64,000 bases of DNA from Rostratula benghalensis (taxonomy: Eukaryota > Chordata > Aves > Charadriiformes > Rostratulidae), in assembly GCA_013399305.1 (NCBI GenBank), contig VXAI01000092.1, forward strand, positions 2,055,289 to 2,119,288, read 5' to 3'. The notes under the pieces are model-generated. The model did no database searches. It worked only from the letters and a program-made list of their open reading frames with translations, and was not told the origin of the DNA. Below, in pieces: positions 52,151-63,000 of this stretch (the stretch's first letter is position 1; each line of letters opens with the position of its first letter). The position numbers and the translations under genes are program-made.

Positions 52151-52310
52151 TCCTTGGCTTCTATTGCTTTTTGATTGTTATTACTATTTATGTTTGTTTA
52201 TTATTACTTATTTTGTTATTATTGCATTATAATTATTAAGAATTAATGCTAAACATTATTTATAATAGAGTCATTATTATAATCATTATTATTTAAAAAT
52301 GTTTAAGTGA
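52151..52310. repeat. ATT/TTA-rich low-complexity tract
   Basis: About 160 bases dominated by 'ttatta', 'attatt' and 'ttatt' iterations, with very few G or C. It is an imperfect AT-rich simple sequence. Confidence 0.8.
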
Positions 52311-52424
52311 TGTCAGTACTTTCCCTGTAATTTCACCATCTGGGAAGGGGAAAGTCAGATAAATGCAAACATTAAAGCATGACTTATATTTAAACATGAA
52401 GATAGTTTCAGAGAAGTTTATTAT

Positions 52425-52605
52425 CAAAGAATTGTCAGAGTTGGAAGGGATCTCTAGAAATCATTGAGTCCAACTCCCCTGCTAAAGCAGGATTGCCTAG
52501 AGCATATCACTCAAGACTGCATCCAGGCGGGTCTTGAAGTTCTCCAGAGACGGGGACTCCACAACATCTCTGGGCAGTCTGGCAACCTCACTGGGCAGCC
52601 TGGTA
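52425..52605 (-). mobile_element. CR1 LINE 3' fragment
   Basis: Minus strand. On the plus strand it reads 'attgtcagagttggaagggatctctagaaatcattgagtccaactcccctgctaaagcagg', the usual reverse complement of a CR1 3' UTR. It continues into the last ORF2 codons ('cttgaagttctccagagacggggactccacaacatctctgggcagtctgg'; sense reading SLE-type block). The terminal octamer is degenerate ('attctttgata' on the minus strand, near 52430). The fragment is truncated at about 52605. Confidence 0.92.
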
Positions 52606-55600
52606 TTATTCATGATATTGCTAAAGTCCTGACTTCTCTTTTACACCAAGGGTTGTTTAACGGTGACTTCAGGCTGACCATTTACTCAGAACTAGGAAAA
52701 TACTATTCCACTATTCTCTGCCCAACACTATCTTCTACAAATAGTTCTCTTTAGGTTTCATAGGAGCCTGGGAAATTAAATACAGAAGAAGATAAAAATT
52801 CTTTTGCCTGTAATATCATAAAAATAAAATTATAAAGAAGGGGTGAACCGGCTTATTCCATCTGCTTTTGGGTGTTAACCAGGGAATGCACTTTGAACAA
52901 CGGTCATCAGCATGCTAAATTACGTGACTATTTCCTTCATTTGGCAATGGACGTTTCACAGAAAAATCTCTGATTGTGCTGGTGTGATCCTGCTTTTTCA
53001 CCTTGAAAACAGAGGAGTTTGTTCACCCTTACAGGAATGTAAAAACTGCATCCAAGAGGTAAACTTTTGCTGCTGATCAGCAGGAATTTTGCTCTTGACT
53101 TCCACAGAAACAGGACTCAAACTTAATGTCTTTCCTGGGATGCACTGTGGTCTGCTGGATTACATATGAGCCTACTATATGGTCCACTGTATAATCCAAG
53201 GCAACCTGTTTGTAAGTAGGGCCGGTTATTTTGATTCTGCCTAAATAATCTTTCAAAGGATTTTGTGTCATGAATCACTTCAGTTCTCCATCAGTGAAAC
53301 AAAAAAACCCCACCCCTAAAGTAGTAATTTTAAACTGCTTCAACATTTTCAGTGCATTCTGGTCTATTGAACTGACAAACCTGATTTTTTTTTTTAGTCC
53401 ACCCAGCTTTATTTTGCTTTCCCTGGGGCAGCATGTTCCATTTTGAAAGTTTTTAACTGAGATGGCCTGTGTTCTCTTCTCTCCAAACCACAGGTCACCC
53501 TTGAACAGACCACATTCCCTGCAATGGGAAAGTTCCCCCCTCAAGCAGGTCTTGTGGTGACCCACAGGAACAAATGGACCCCAGGGCCAAGCACAAGGGA
53601 CCACAAGGAAACTTGTGGTCAGTTACCTGCAACAATAGTTATGAACGCTGGTCTGCAACACCCATGCTACAGCACTCTCCACATCAGCTGGAGATGTGCA
53701 CGAATGGTAACTGAGGTGGTTTGGATGTCAACAAAGCAGAATGTTTTCATTTGGGAACACGAAAAGTGAAACCTGCTGACTGAAAATGTCAAAATTCAGC
53801 CTTTTCTTGTTTCAAGCAATTCATCTGTATATGCCATGAACTTTCAATGTCATGAGAGATTGTCCACAGGAATAGAGGATGCAATTTCCAGCCCTTCACC
53901 CTTGTCTCTATCTTAGATGCTATTTACAGGATGAATTCTTCTCTCTGGTCCCTCAGAGGGCATTTCATCCCTCCCTGAGAGGAAGGCTCCAGTTTCCCTG
54001 GCCTTAGACTAGATCCTGGATTGTAGTAACCTGCGCATTTGCCAGCCTCATCCTGCAAGTTCCTTTAGGCTGAATAGTCACTTCTCTGGAATTTTTTACA
54101 GGGCAGCCTTCTTAACACCACAGCACACTTTAATCCTTTAGAACAAAAGATTCAAAGGTTTTGAAAGCAGTAGGTTTAATACACCTGTCTTACCTAGAAA
54201 TTTGACAACCTTCAGCAGAGAACTTCAACCACATGTCTCCATTAGCTTTCCCTGCAAGTCTGTTTCTTGATTTCTTCAGAAGTTGTTTGACTCATGGAGT
54301 TTTGGTTATCCTCTGTGTCTTTCCTGGAACACCTCATTCCCAGGTGAGCTGAGTTTGTTAAATCCCACAGCTGCACAGATGTATGACATCAAAGCAGATG
54401 GCATTTGCAGCATGTCCTAAATGTAAATATATTCCTCCTTGCCCATGGACAGTCAGCACCTCCTAGGACCAAACATGTTTTCATACTGTAAATCCCTCAC
54501 AGTACTTAAAGACACTTATAAACATATGGAATTAATAAATTACTCGAGAGCAGCCCAACATCCTTCTTTTTTTTTTTTTTTCCTGAAGCTAAATATGCTA
54601 CAGAAATGCAAGCTATTATTATTATCATGTCATGTGGCCAATAGCATCTGGGAGTAGTGAAGAGATCACTGCCACTTTCTCTTTGCATCGTACTAACCTA
54701 ATACGTGTTTAAAGTTTGCCGGACATTTACAATTTAAAATAACCTATTGTGTAACAATTTTTTTCTATGAGCAAAGAGATGGAATTCAGAACATATTGAG
54801 CAGAAGTAAAAAAAAGCCCAGTGCTAATAATCTTAAAATTACTGATCTAATTAAGTTAGGACAAGCAAATCACATTCTCTAGATTGCCATTAGATTTAAA
54901 ATAAGGGGAGTTTGAAGAAAATGGATTCAGCTGTTACTGACTTATATATGCATACAATTTTCCATTGGAATGTCTGGGGCAAATTGTACGGATACAAGCA
55001 CAGGAACAGCTGGATGTATTTTGATGAGGCAATAACAAAAAAAAAAAAAAAAGGCAGTTTCAGAGGGCAGTTTGATACAAAAAGGAATTTGTCTGAGATA
55101 GTTATGGTGCATTAGATTAATGTCTGGCTGAAAGACGGTTGAAGCCAAAGACTCCCTCCCAGCTTTGATGGGCTTTGGATGAAACCATTCAGGAGGTCAT
55201 AATATGAGCTGCTCTCCATCCTTAGCTATTGCGGGTGATACTGTTCCAGCCACAAATTGCCAAGAAATAACAAATACTGAGGGACCTTAAGTATTTCTAC
55301 CAGATGACGCTGGTCTAGTCATTGAATAAAGCTTCCATGCTTCTGATTAATGGGTATTTGGTGAGTTTTCAATACATTGTGATGACCTTGACCTGCAGCT
55401 TTCTGTAGTCACTGAATATTTGTTCTACTGTTGTACATGGACCATAGGGCCAAAGGTCTCTCTCATGGTGAAAACTGTAATGTTAGCAGGGTTTTCTGTC
55501 TGGGCTTTCTGCATAAGCATATACGCTAAACCACTCTTGCACAGGTTAAGGGCCCAGAGAGCTGTACACCGAAAACATGTTAGGAGAGAGGTGAGGTAGG

Positions 55601-55952
55601 GCCAGCAGAGGCCAGTGGAGCAGAGTGCACATTTCTGCAAGATGCAGAGTTCTTCCAACTCTCTCCGTTCCAGAAGGTGGAGTGGTCCCAAGGTAGCATA
55701 ACGTTGGCTTTTCTCCTTTCCCTCTCTCAGCAGCCACTTCCTCCACAGAGCTCGTCCAGCCAGAATAGAGAATAAGAACATTGTTTTGATCAAGGATAAT
55801 CTTATCTTCTTTCTGGAATGCTGTTTCAGCTAAAGACTGACTCAGAAATGAGAGTAGTTGAGGGAGTCCAGGGATTCCTATTTAGGTGAAAGATGAGATG
55901 TTGATCTATTCCAGCCAACTAGAAACCCTGTGGAACAGAAGCCTTTTTAATA
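52606..55952. other. Noncoding, no gene seen
   Basis: No gene recognised. A 15-T run lies at 54567-54581 and a 16-A run at 55037-55052, neither attached to a recognisable retrocopy. A minus-strand open frame of 122 codons (55425-55793) has no domain. Confidence 0.55.
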
Positions 55953-55979
55953 TTTTTTTTTTTTTTTTTTTTTTTTTTT
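55953..55979 (+). repeat. Poly-T run of 27 bases at a gap edge
   Basis: Twenty-seven consecutive T run directly into undetermined bases, so the true length is unknown. Confidence 0.95.
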
Positions 55980-55984
55980 NNNNN
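55980..55984. other. Assembly gap, five N
   Basis: Five undetermined bases directly follow the poly-T run. The homopolymer probably stopped sequencing or assembly. The real gap may be longer or shorter than five bases. Confidence 0.99.
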
Positions 55985-57329
55985 TTAGTTCTTATCAACT
56001 AGCTTCGTCAAATAATGATTATAATAACTAACCCAACACTGTCTGGCAGTGTGGAATTTCAACTCACCTTTACTTTGCAAGACACTGATTAAATGCAATT
56101 AGGGACAGCCTGTGAACAACCTTGAATTTTCCTCATCAGCATCATTACACCATTGGTCACTCCAAAGTGAGCAAGGAGATCATGATCCCAGCCCCAGAAA
56201 AGTCAGCTGCTCTGCTGACCAGAGCTGGTCTGCTTCATGTAGTGCAGTAGAAGATGCCACTCAGTTTATGTCCAGGCATTGTGCTTCCAGCATTCTGCCA
56301 TTCCCTGGAAGGCCGATGCATATCCCAGATGACAATATATAAGCTGCATGGATGTAGAACTTACTTGAACTATGTGTGGCTCTGAACACACCATCAAGAC
56401 CAATTATTATCAATACCATAATAGTGCTCCAATTTTATCATGGTGGCCCTTTCCTCTTTATTCTGTGGGATTGTTCCCAAAAGGCACTAGCATATGATAT
56501 ATCATCCAATCTAGAACTGTAGCCACCTGTGACACCCCCAGATTGTTCCAGCCACATCTAGAGCAGAACTAAATTATTTTCTGTGGACTTAGCATTATTC
56601 CTGAATGATTGCTGCACCATCAAAATTTCCCTTTTCACATTCAGCCTGCCCCACTCCTCTGCATCATGCAGAGTACCATCCTGGTGCTTGCCACAGGGAG
56701 CTTGAGTTGACTCATGCCATCAGCATCTCTCAGGGTAAGGCAGGTAGGGATTAGACAGGGATGCTACTGATGCAAAGTCTGAATAGAGATTTCTGACTTT
56801 CAGACTTTCCTATTGGTCCAAGTCTAGCCCAAAATCTCACCAACCCTCTGGAGTCCTTTGCCAAGCCCAATGTGTAGGGAAAAGAAAGTGCACACATCTT
56901 GGCCTGTGTGTGTACTTAGAGTGAATTTGGGAGAAAAAAATATTCCCTGGGGCAGCAAGTTCAAGGCTTTTTATGCAATACCACATGCTTCATTCTTGAC
57001 TGTTGACCAATACAAAACTCATGTCTCTCCACTCCCACGTGCCATGGCCTCGATGGGGAGAAGATAGATCCTGTGGGTCAACAACTGGTTGCATGGCTGG
57101 TGTTGACAAGAGGGATTTATTTTTTACAGCCATGGCATGGGACAATCAAGGAACACTAGAATCACACATTGGATCCACCTGACAAAGAATTGTCAACTTT
57201 TTTGGGGCTAAAGGGAAGCCACCTCAATCATATGTACATAAGTAAAAAAGTGCCTTCAGGACAACATTATCGGGAAAGCTATAATTTCTGGTTTTGGGAA
57301 TCAGCATGACTGCTCTGAAGCACACTAAT
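55985..57329. other. Noncoding, no gene seen
   Basis: No gene recognised. Open frames are at most 76 codons. Sequence before 57330 could include the decayed CR1 5' part but shows no conserved block. Confidence 0.5.
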
Positions 57330-58732
57330 TCATTGCACTAATGCAAGCAGCATGTGGAGCAAACGAGAGGAATTAGAGGTCTGTGTGCAGTTGCAGGGCT
57401 ATAATCTCATTGGGATCACAGAGCTGTAGTAGGATAGCTCCCACCACTGCAGCACTATCATGGATGGGTGCAGGCTGTCTAGGAAGAACAAGCTGGGAGG
57501 GCAAGGAGGGGGAGTTGCCCTTTATGTGCCAAAGGGATCATGTGGAGCTCTACCTGAGGCCGAACAATGAGCTACCTAGGAACTCATGGGACAGGATTAC
57601 AGACCAGACCAACACAAATTACCTTATGGTGGGTGTCTACTACAGATTCCTTGAGCAGGAAGAAGTAGATAGAGCCTCCCTCAGGTAACTGGAGTGTCTG
57701 ACATTTGCAGGTCCTGGTCCTTGTGGACCACCCCAATACCTGCTACAGGGACAGTACATCAAGGCACAAGAAATCCAGGCTTCTGGAGTATGCAGATGAC
57801 AGCTTCCTGACATCAGTGATGAAGGAACCCATGAGCAAGATGCTCTCCTGGATATGATACTTACAAGCAAGGCATAACTCATCAGGGATGTGAAGGGGAA
57901 CAGCGTTGCAGCCCCATGAAATGGTAGATCCAAGAGGAGAGAGCAAGGCAAATAGAAAGATCAAGGCCCTGGAATTCAGGAGATCAGATTCAGACACTTC
58001 AGGGATCTGTTTAGAAGAATCCCAAGGAATACAGTCTTGGAGAGAATAGGGGACCAGGAGAGCTGGTTCATTTTCAAGCATTGCCCACTCTAAGCTCCAG
58101 AAAGGTCTATCCTGAGACTCAGGAAATTAAGCAACACCACTAGGAGGCCTCCATGGATGAGCAAGGATCTCCTGACAAAATAGAAATATAGAAGGGAAGG
58201 AAATGTGGAAGAAAAGACAGGTGACCCAAAGTTACTATAGATACACTGTTCATTTGTGCAGAGAAGGGGTTATGAAAGCCTAAGTCCATCTAGTGAGGGA
58301 TGTGAAATACAACACAAAGGGTTTCTACAGGTACATCATCAGCAAAAGGAAGAGTAGGAAGAATATGACCCCACTTCTGAGTGGAGCTGGGTACCTGGTG
58401 ACAGAGGACATGAAAAAGACTGGAGCATTTCATGTCTCTTTTGCCTCAGTCTTTACTCATAAGACCAGTCTTTATGAATACGAACTCCCTGAGACTCATG
58501 GAAAAGTCTGGAATAGAGAAGACTTACCCTTGGTAGAGAAGGATTATGTTAGGGAACACTTAAATAATTTGGATGTTCATACACTTGTTCATGGGATCTA
58601 GTGGGATGCATCCATGGATGCTGAAGGAGTTGGTTGGCATTATGGCAAGGCCATTCTAAATTATCTCTGAAGGATTAGGGGAGGTTCCCGAGGACCAGAA
58701 GAGGGTAAATGTCACTCCTTTCTTTATTAGGG
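57330..58732 (+). mobile_element. CR1 LINE ORF2, endonuclease to RT start
   Basis: Plus strand. The endonuclease start is seen as EELEVCVQLQGYNLIGITEL near 57370-57425. A GGQGGGVALYVPK block lies at about 57498-57535, then NYLMVGVYYR...EQEEVD (57615-57665), the position of the conserved VGV.YRPP box. The middle (57690-58290) is heavily broken, yet blocks such as WSMQMTAS and PPWMSKDLLTK can be followed. 58293-58601 is well kept: KGFYRYI, KRKSRKNMTPLL, ASVFTHKTSL, ETHGKVWNREDLPLVEKD and VREHLNNLDVH. The last recognisable block is VNVTPFF near 58710. The RT palm and the 3' UTR with octamers are missing, so this copy lost its 3' half after insertion. Antisense open frames at 57640-58081 are shadows. 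Confidence 0.93.
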
Positions 58733-58984
58733 TATCAGCTTCCACCTCATCTACAGCCTCATCTTTTGGGATGTGACGCTGAGACACTGGCAGAAAAGGG
58801 AATCAAATACAGAGGAATCTTTCTGCTCTCTTCAAATTGAGTACTGAAAATTTCTGCTCTCTTCAAATTGCTCATGGGCTTCACGTCAGCTGTGCTGAGG
58901 ACTATGATCTTTCATATAAAACCCCACTGTTTGATTTGCAATGAAGAAATGGCAGACAGCAGGGAGGGGAGGCATTGTCAGATG
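58733..58984. other. Unassigned segment after CR1 break
   Basis: This does not match the expected continuation of CR1. A 31 bp period duplication lies at 58820-58870. The plus-strand frame at 58919-58942 reads KPHCLICNEE, reminiscent of a BED/C2H2-type zinc ligand pair in hAT-derived proteins, but the rest does not follow the family. Confidence 0.4.
58820..58870 (+). repeat. Partial tandem duplication, 31 bp period
   Basis: The 20-mer 'tttctgctctcttcaaattg' occurs exactly at 58820-58839 and 58851-58870, separated by 11 bases. Confidence 0.95.
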
Positions 58985-59365
58985 TTCAATTTCTTTGTGA
59001 AATATGCCTACAAGACAGGGCTGAAAATCTGGGCAAGGTGGAGGCGGGGAGGAATCCACAGCTGGAAGGAGGAAAGGAGAAGGAGACGATGAGTTTTATT
59101 TCAAACATATGTACTAATCATGGCACAGAAGAGAAACAAGGGTGGGAAACTGCAGCTGGGAGGGGGAGGGCAGACAGAGGCGATGATGATTATTGTAGAT
59201 ATATTTATTAAATCATTGCTCCATGCAGGGAACCAGGGTGGGAATATGCAGCTGGAAGGTGGAGGGCAAGGGGAAAGCAGCAATTTTATATTCAACTTTT
59301 GCACTGATCATGGCTCAGGATGGGGACCAGGGGTACAGCCTTGCAGCTGGAGGTGGGAGTGCCAC
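58985..59365 (+). repeat. Minisatellite, unit about 95 bp, four copies
   Basis: The marker 'cagctgg' recurs at 59059, 59153, 59249 and 59344 (spacings 94, 96, 95). A second marker 'atcatggc/atcattgc' recurs at 59118, 59213 and 59309 (spacings 95, 96). Each unit has a purine-rich G block ('ggtgggaa..tgcagctggaaggtggagggcaaggg'), an AT-rich block ('gattttatattcaa') and a link ('actaatcatggcacag'). Copies are roughly 60-75% alike by eye, so the array is old. The left edge is unclear: a partial, shifted unit may begin at 58985. Confidence 0.85.
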
Positions 59366-60062
59366 AGGAGAACGCTGGTTCCTAGACCTGTCACGTTAAA
59401 ATATGTACATCTTGCCTCCAAGAAACCCTGGTGCAAAGGCCTTGCAAAGCTTGCGGAAAGGGAGAGCTTTTATTTTAAAGGAGTGAGGGAGAAAGCTTGT
59501 TCACCTGCTGGGTTTTTGCTAAGCTCTTGCAGCTCTATTACAAAATTACTCCATAAACTTTTACAGCTGGCCCCATTCCAGCAAAATGTCATTATTAATA
59601 CTCCTACAGAAAGTGCCAACAGAAGTGAAATACTCATGGGGAGACACTGCAAAAGACATACAAAACCCCAGACCTTTGGTGAATCAGAATAAGGGAAGGG
59701 GGAAAGGAGGGGGGGAAACTGACAAATGGACCCCGTATGAACTAATGGAGCTTATAGCAGAACAGAGGTCAGTCATGAAGACTGGCCAGTGCCACCACAC
59801 TGCCAGCTTGGCAGATGTTATTGTATCAGCTTTGGTCCACAGAATTAGCATAGGGAAGCATTTAGGGAAAGAGTTTATTGTGTGGTTTAGATGTCCCACA
59901 CTAGTAAGAATGAAAATGCAACAACCAGGCTGTGGAGAGGACATGATCCCACCTAGCACTGAATGTTTTCATCCTCCCAAGCAGACATTGGGAGCAGCAG
60001 GTACTCAGAAACTCATGGAACCTAACTCTCAGCTGTGTTATCTCCTCCTTTCTTGTCTATAG
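59120..60062 (+). other. Two overlapping long open frames, unknown
   Basis: Two plus-strand open frames in different phases follow each other: 59120-59692 (190 codons, the longest of the window) and 59586-60062 (158 codons). The first starts inside the minisatellite, which supplies glycine-rich segments. The unit spacings (94, 95, 96) do not preserve reading phase, which argues against coding selection. I see no signal peptide, domain or splice framework. Probably chance open frames in stop-poor GC-richer DNA. A transcribed lineage-specific exon is the alternative. Confidence 0.15.
59693..59715 (+). other. Possible G-quadruplex motif
   Basis: The G runs at 59693-59695, 59698-59702 and 59709-59715 (seven G, able to give two tracts) fit a four-tract quadruplex pattern with loops of two, six and one base. 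Confidence 0.6.
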
Positions 60063-63000
60063 TCTATAGACCTGTGTCACACAAGGTCTTTCCAACTATG
60101 ACACACTCTGCTGAAAAGGTAACTGTGACGAACTGCTGTGACCTGGTTAGAAGGGAAGTTCCTCCCACACCCACAGCAACACATCTGAAAGTTTCAGAAC
60201 TGCAAAGAAAAAATTTATAAGCTCTCTTGTAAAGATTAGATAAATGTATCTATAGAACCATATGCAAGTTCTGGAGTTACTATCAGAAGTGTGTGTTGTC
60301 AAGCAACTCTTGATTTTCGACTGGTAAGTGCCAACACAAATTAAGAAGCTCTGCTATTGCGTATCACTTGGACACAGTTTTTCTGTCTCAGGGAAGGCCA
60401 CAATCTGGAGATTTAGAACTGGATGAGGAGAAATAATTTCCAAGCTTGGAATAATCTGATCTCGGTTAGTCTGAGACTCAGAGCAGTTTATAGGTAATGA
60501 AAAAATCAGGTCTATAAAAGCTCATACATCTATTCAGGCCCCCAGTTAACCTGGTTTCAATTCCTCCCTGGATAATCTGAGGGAGGCTGAACGTCAGTCA
60601 AAGTCACATTAAAGCATATATTTTTAGATCTTTTTAGTACTGAAAATTTGTCATGTTCTCATCCTCAGGTTGTTGGGATATTCTCTGGCTTAAGCACTTT
60701 CCTGAACGGGATTGCTTTATTGAATCAGGGCCACAGAAAACATCTGTGTCTACAGCACAAGCAATGCTCTTCACAAAGCTCATCGTCAGGAAGTCCTTCA
60801 TCAATAAAGCATTAAAGCAACATTTTCTTAATCCTTTTCTTTTTGTTATTAATTGGGAAAAAAACCACCATGAAATAAAGCAGGGCCTGTATCATTATCT
60901 TGTAACTAATCATGATTGCTGTCTTTTGTGCCCTTTGGATGGCAGAACTACTTAAAATAATAGAATCAGTCATTTGAAAAGAAAAAGTCATCTTTCCCTT
61001 TTCCTGCCAATGAAAGATTGTTTCCTGTACTTTCTAATGTCTTTTAATAACTTTAAAAGTCTCAAGGATTCAGCAATTCTCTTTTTCCTGGGGAAAAAAA
61101 TTGTAAGAGCTCAAAGATAGAAAATATTTCTGAAGCTCAGTTTTAATGTCCTCCTTTGTATCTCTATTTCCATTTAGACTTCTCTTTCCTATACTGTAGC
61201 TTGAAACAATGCTCTCATCACCTGGTAATATATCAATTCACCTTTTTGACACCTGAAACTAACACTTATAAATAAATAAAAATTTTAAAAATATATGACT
61301 TTATGAACAACTGTGAACTGCTGCTATTGGTGGTCTCTGGATGCTGACAATAAGAACATCACAGCATTAGGTTGATTCCATCTTACTCTTGTCTTTCCAT
61401 CAATGGTTTCATTGAAATTATTGCATTTCTATGAAAAAAAATAATCTTGATGTTAACAAATTAATATACACCATTTTTGTAGAAAATCAAAGTCCATCAT
61501 GCTTGATTGTAATAAACTATCTTCATACTTTCAGAAATTGCTTATGTCCTGTTATGTTGTTGTATGTTATAAGCTTTTACTTAAATTTTATAACCCTTAC
61601 AATTGAATTTCCTAATAACAAATAATTCTAAAGAAGTATGAAGAACTTTCTATCTATGATTCCACCCATGAAACCATTCAACTGCTTGCCTCAGATTAGG
61701 TAGTTATGGCTGCATTGTATACTCTCAGAGTAATTAGGCCTCTCATACTGGTTTCCTGGGTGAAGAAGACAGACATGAGGCACAGGCAAATGGGCTGGGT
61801 GTGGTCGTGGTGTTGATGTATGGAGCCTTCCCCCATGTTTGGTAAATCCTTGCCTGAAGGAGAGTCAACCACACAGCTTGCCCCTGAATCAGCCAAAACT
61901 AATGAAGAAGTCACCATGGACCTCAGCAATGCAAGTCTCAAGTCTTCTAAATTTTTTCATTGTATACCAAGACTCGATTACATTACAGTTTATTTGTCTG
62001 CATATTTAGATGGTCTTAAGATATACCTGAGGACTGAATCTTACTGAGAAAGGGAGTTGATTCAGATGTCCTATGAAGTATCGTAATGCCCAGACAAGAA
62101 GACTGACTAATTCTGATATATTTGATGCTTACCATGGTTGGAGATCAGAATTTAAATTCCCATTGAGCTCAATCAGTGGTTTTAAGTTAATGCATGTGGT
62201 GCCAGTCTGTTATTTCAAAGCTTTTGACTGAAAATTTTGTTCAGACTGTAGCTATACTAAAATGCAAAGTCTTATTTTTCAGTGAAGCAATGGTATATCT
62301 AGCAATTCTTAATCTTAGAACTTTTCCAAAATCATGTTTAGAAAAATGTGACACACAGTATTAAATATTTTTTGTGTAAGTTTTGGTTTTGGGGTTTTTG
62401 TTTTGGGGGGGGAGGTTAGGTGCAACAGAAAAAGACTACTCTTACCTTGATAAGACAACAGACAGGATACTCCTCCAATTTACACTAAATATATAATGAT
62501 ATAGGAATAACAACATCAGTGAAATCTCTCTTGATTTGCCAGGTGGAAGTAAAAGAAGAATCAGATAATTTTTTATTTTTTTTTGCTATTTTTCTCTTCA
62601 GCCAGGCAGGTGTGCTGGCCACATTATGTTACCATATGTAAAGAGAAATGGTTTTTAAAACAGTTAATGCTATGCTTGGGAAAATTCCATGTAGCATATG
62701 CCATTTAATATATACACATTCTGTCCATACAATTATACAATTGGGTAAAATATACAAAATCAAATTGTATTTAAGATGATTTTTGGTTATAAGCCAATGC
62801 AAATATTAGTCTCCCAAGATTCCAGGAAGAGATTAAGTGTAGAGCAGTGACTTGTGCAGCAACTGCCAACTGCTGACTAATTGCATGCCCATCATTATTG
62901 TATCCACATATACTATGTGGGTGAAAATTCAGAGGAGAACCACACTGCACAGCATACTTCGAATAGCAATGGTCGTTTTGAAGCAAATTATTATAGATTT

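Noticed and set aside
57640..58081. Minus-strand open frames of 103 and 112 codons
   Set aside because: They are antisense to the plus-strand CR1 ORF2 fragment.
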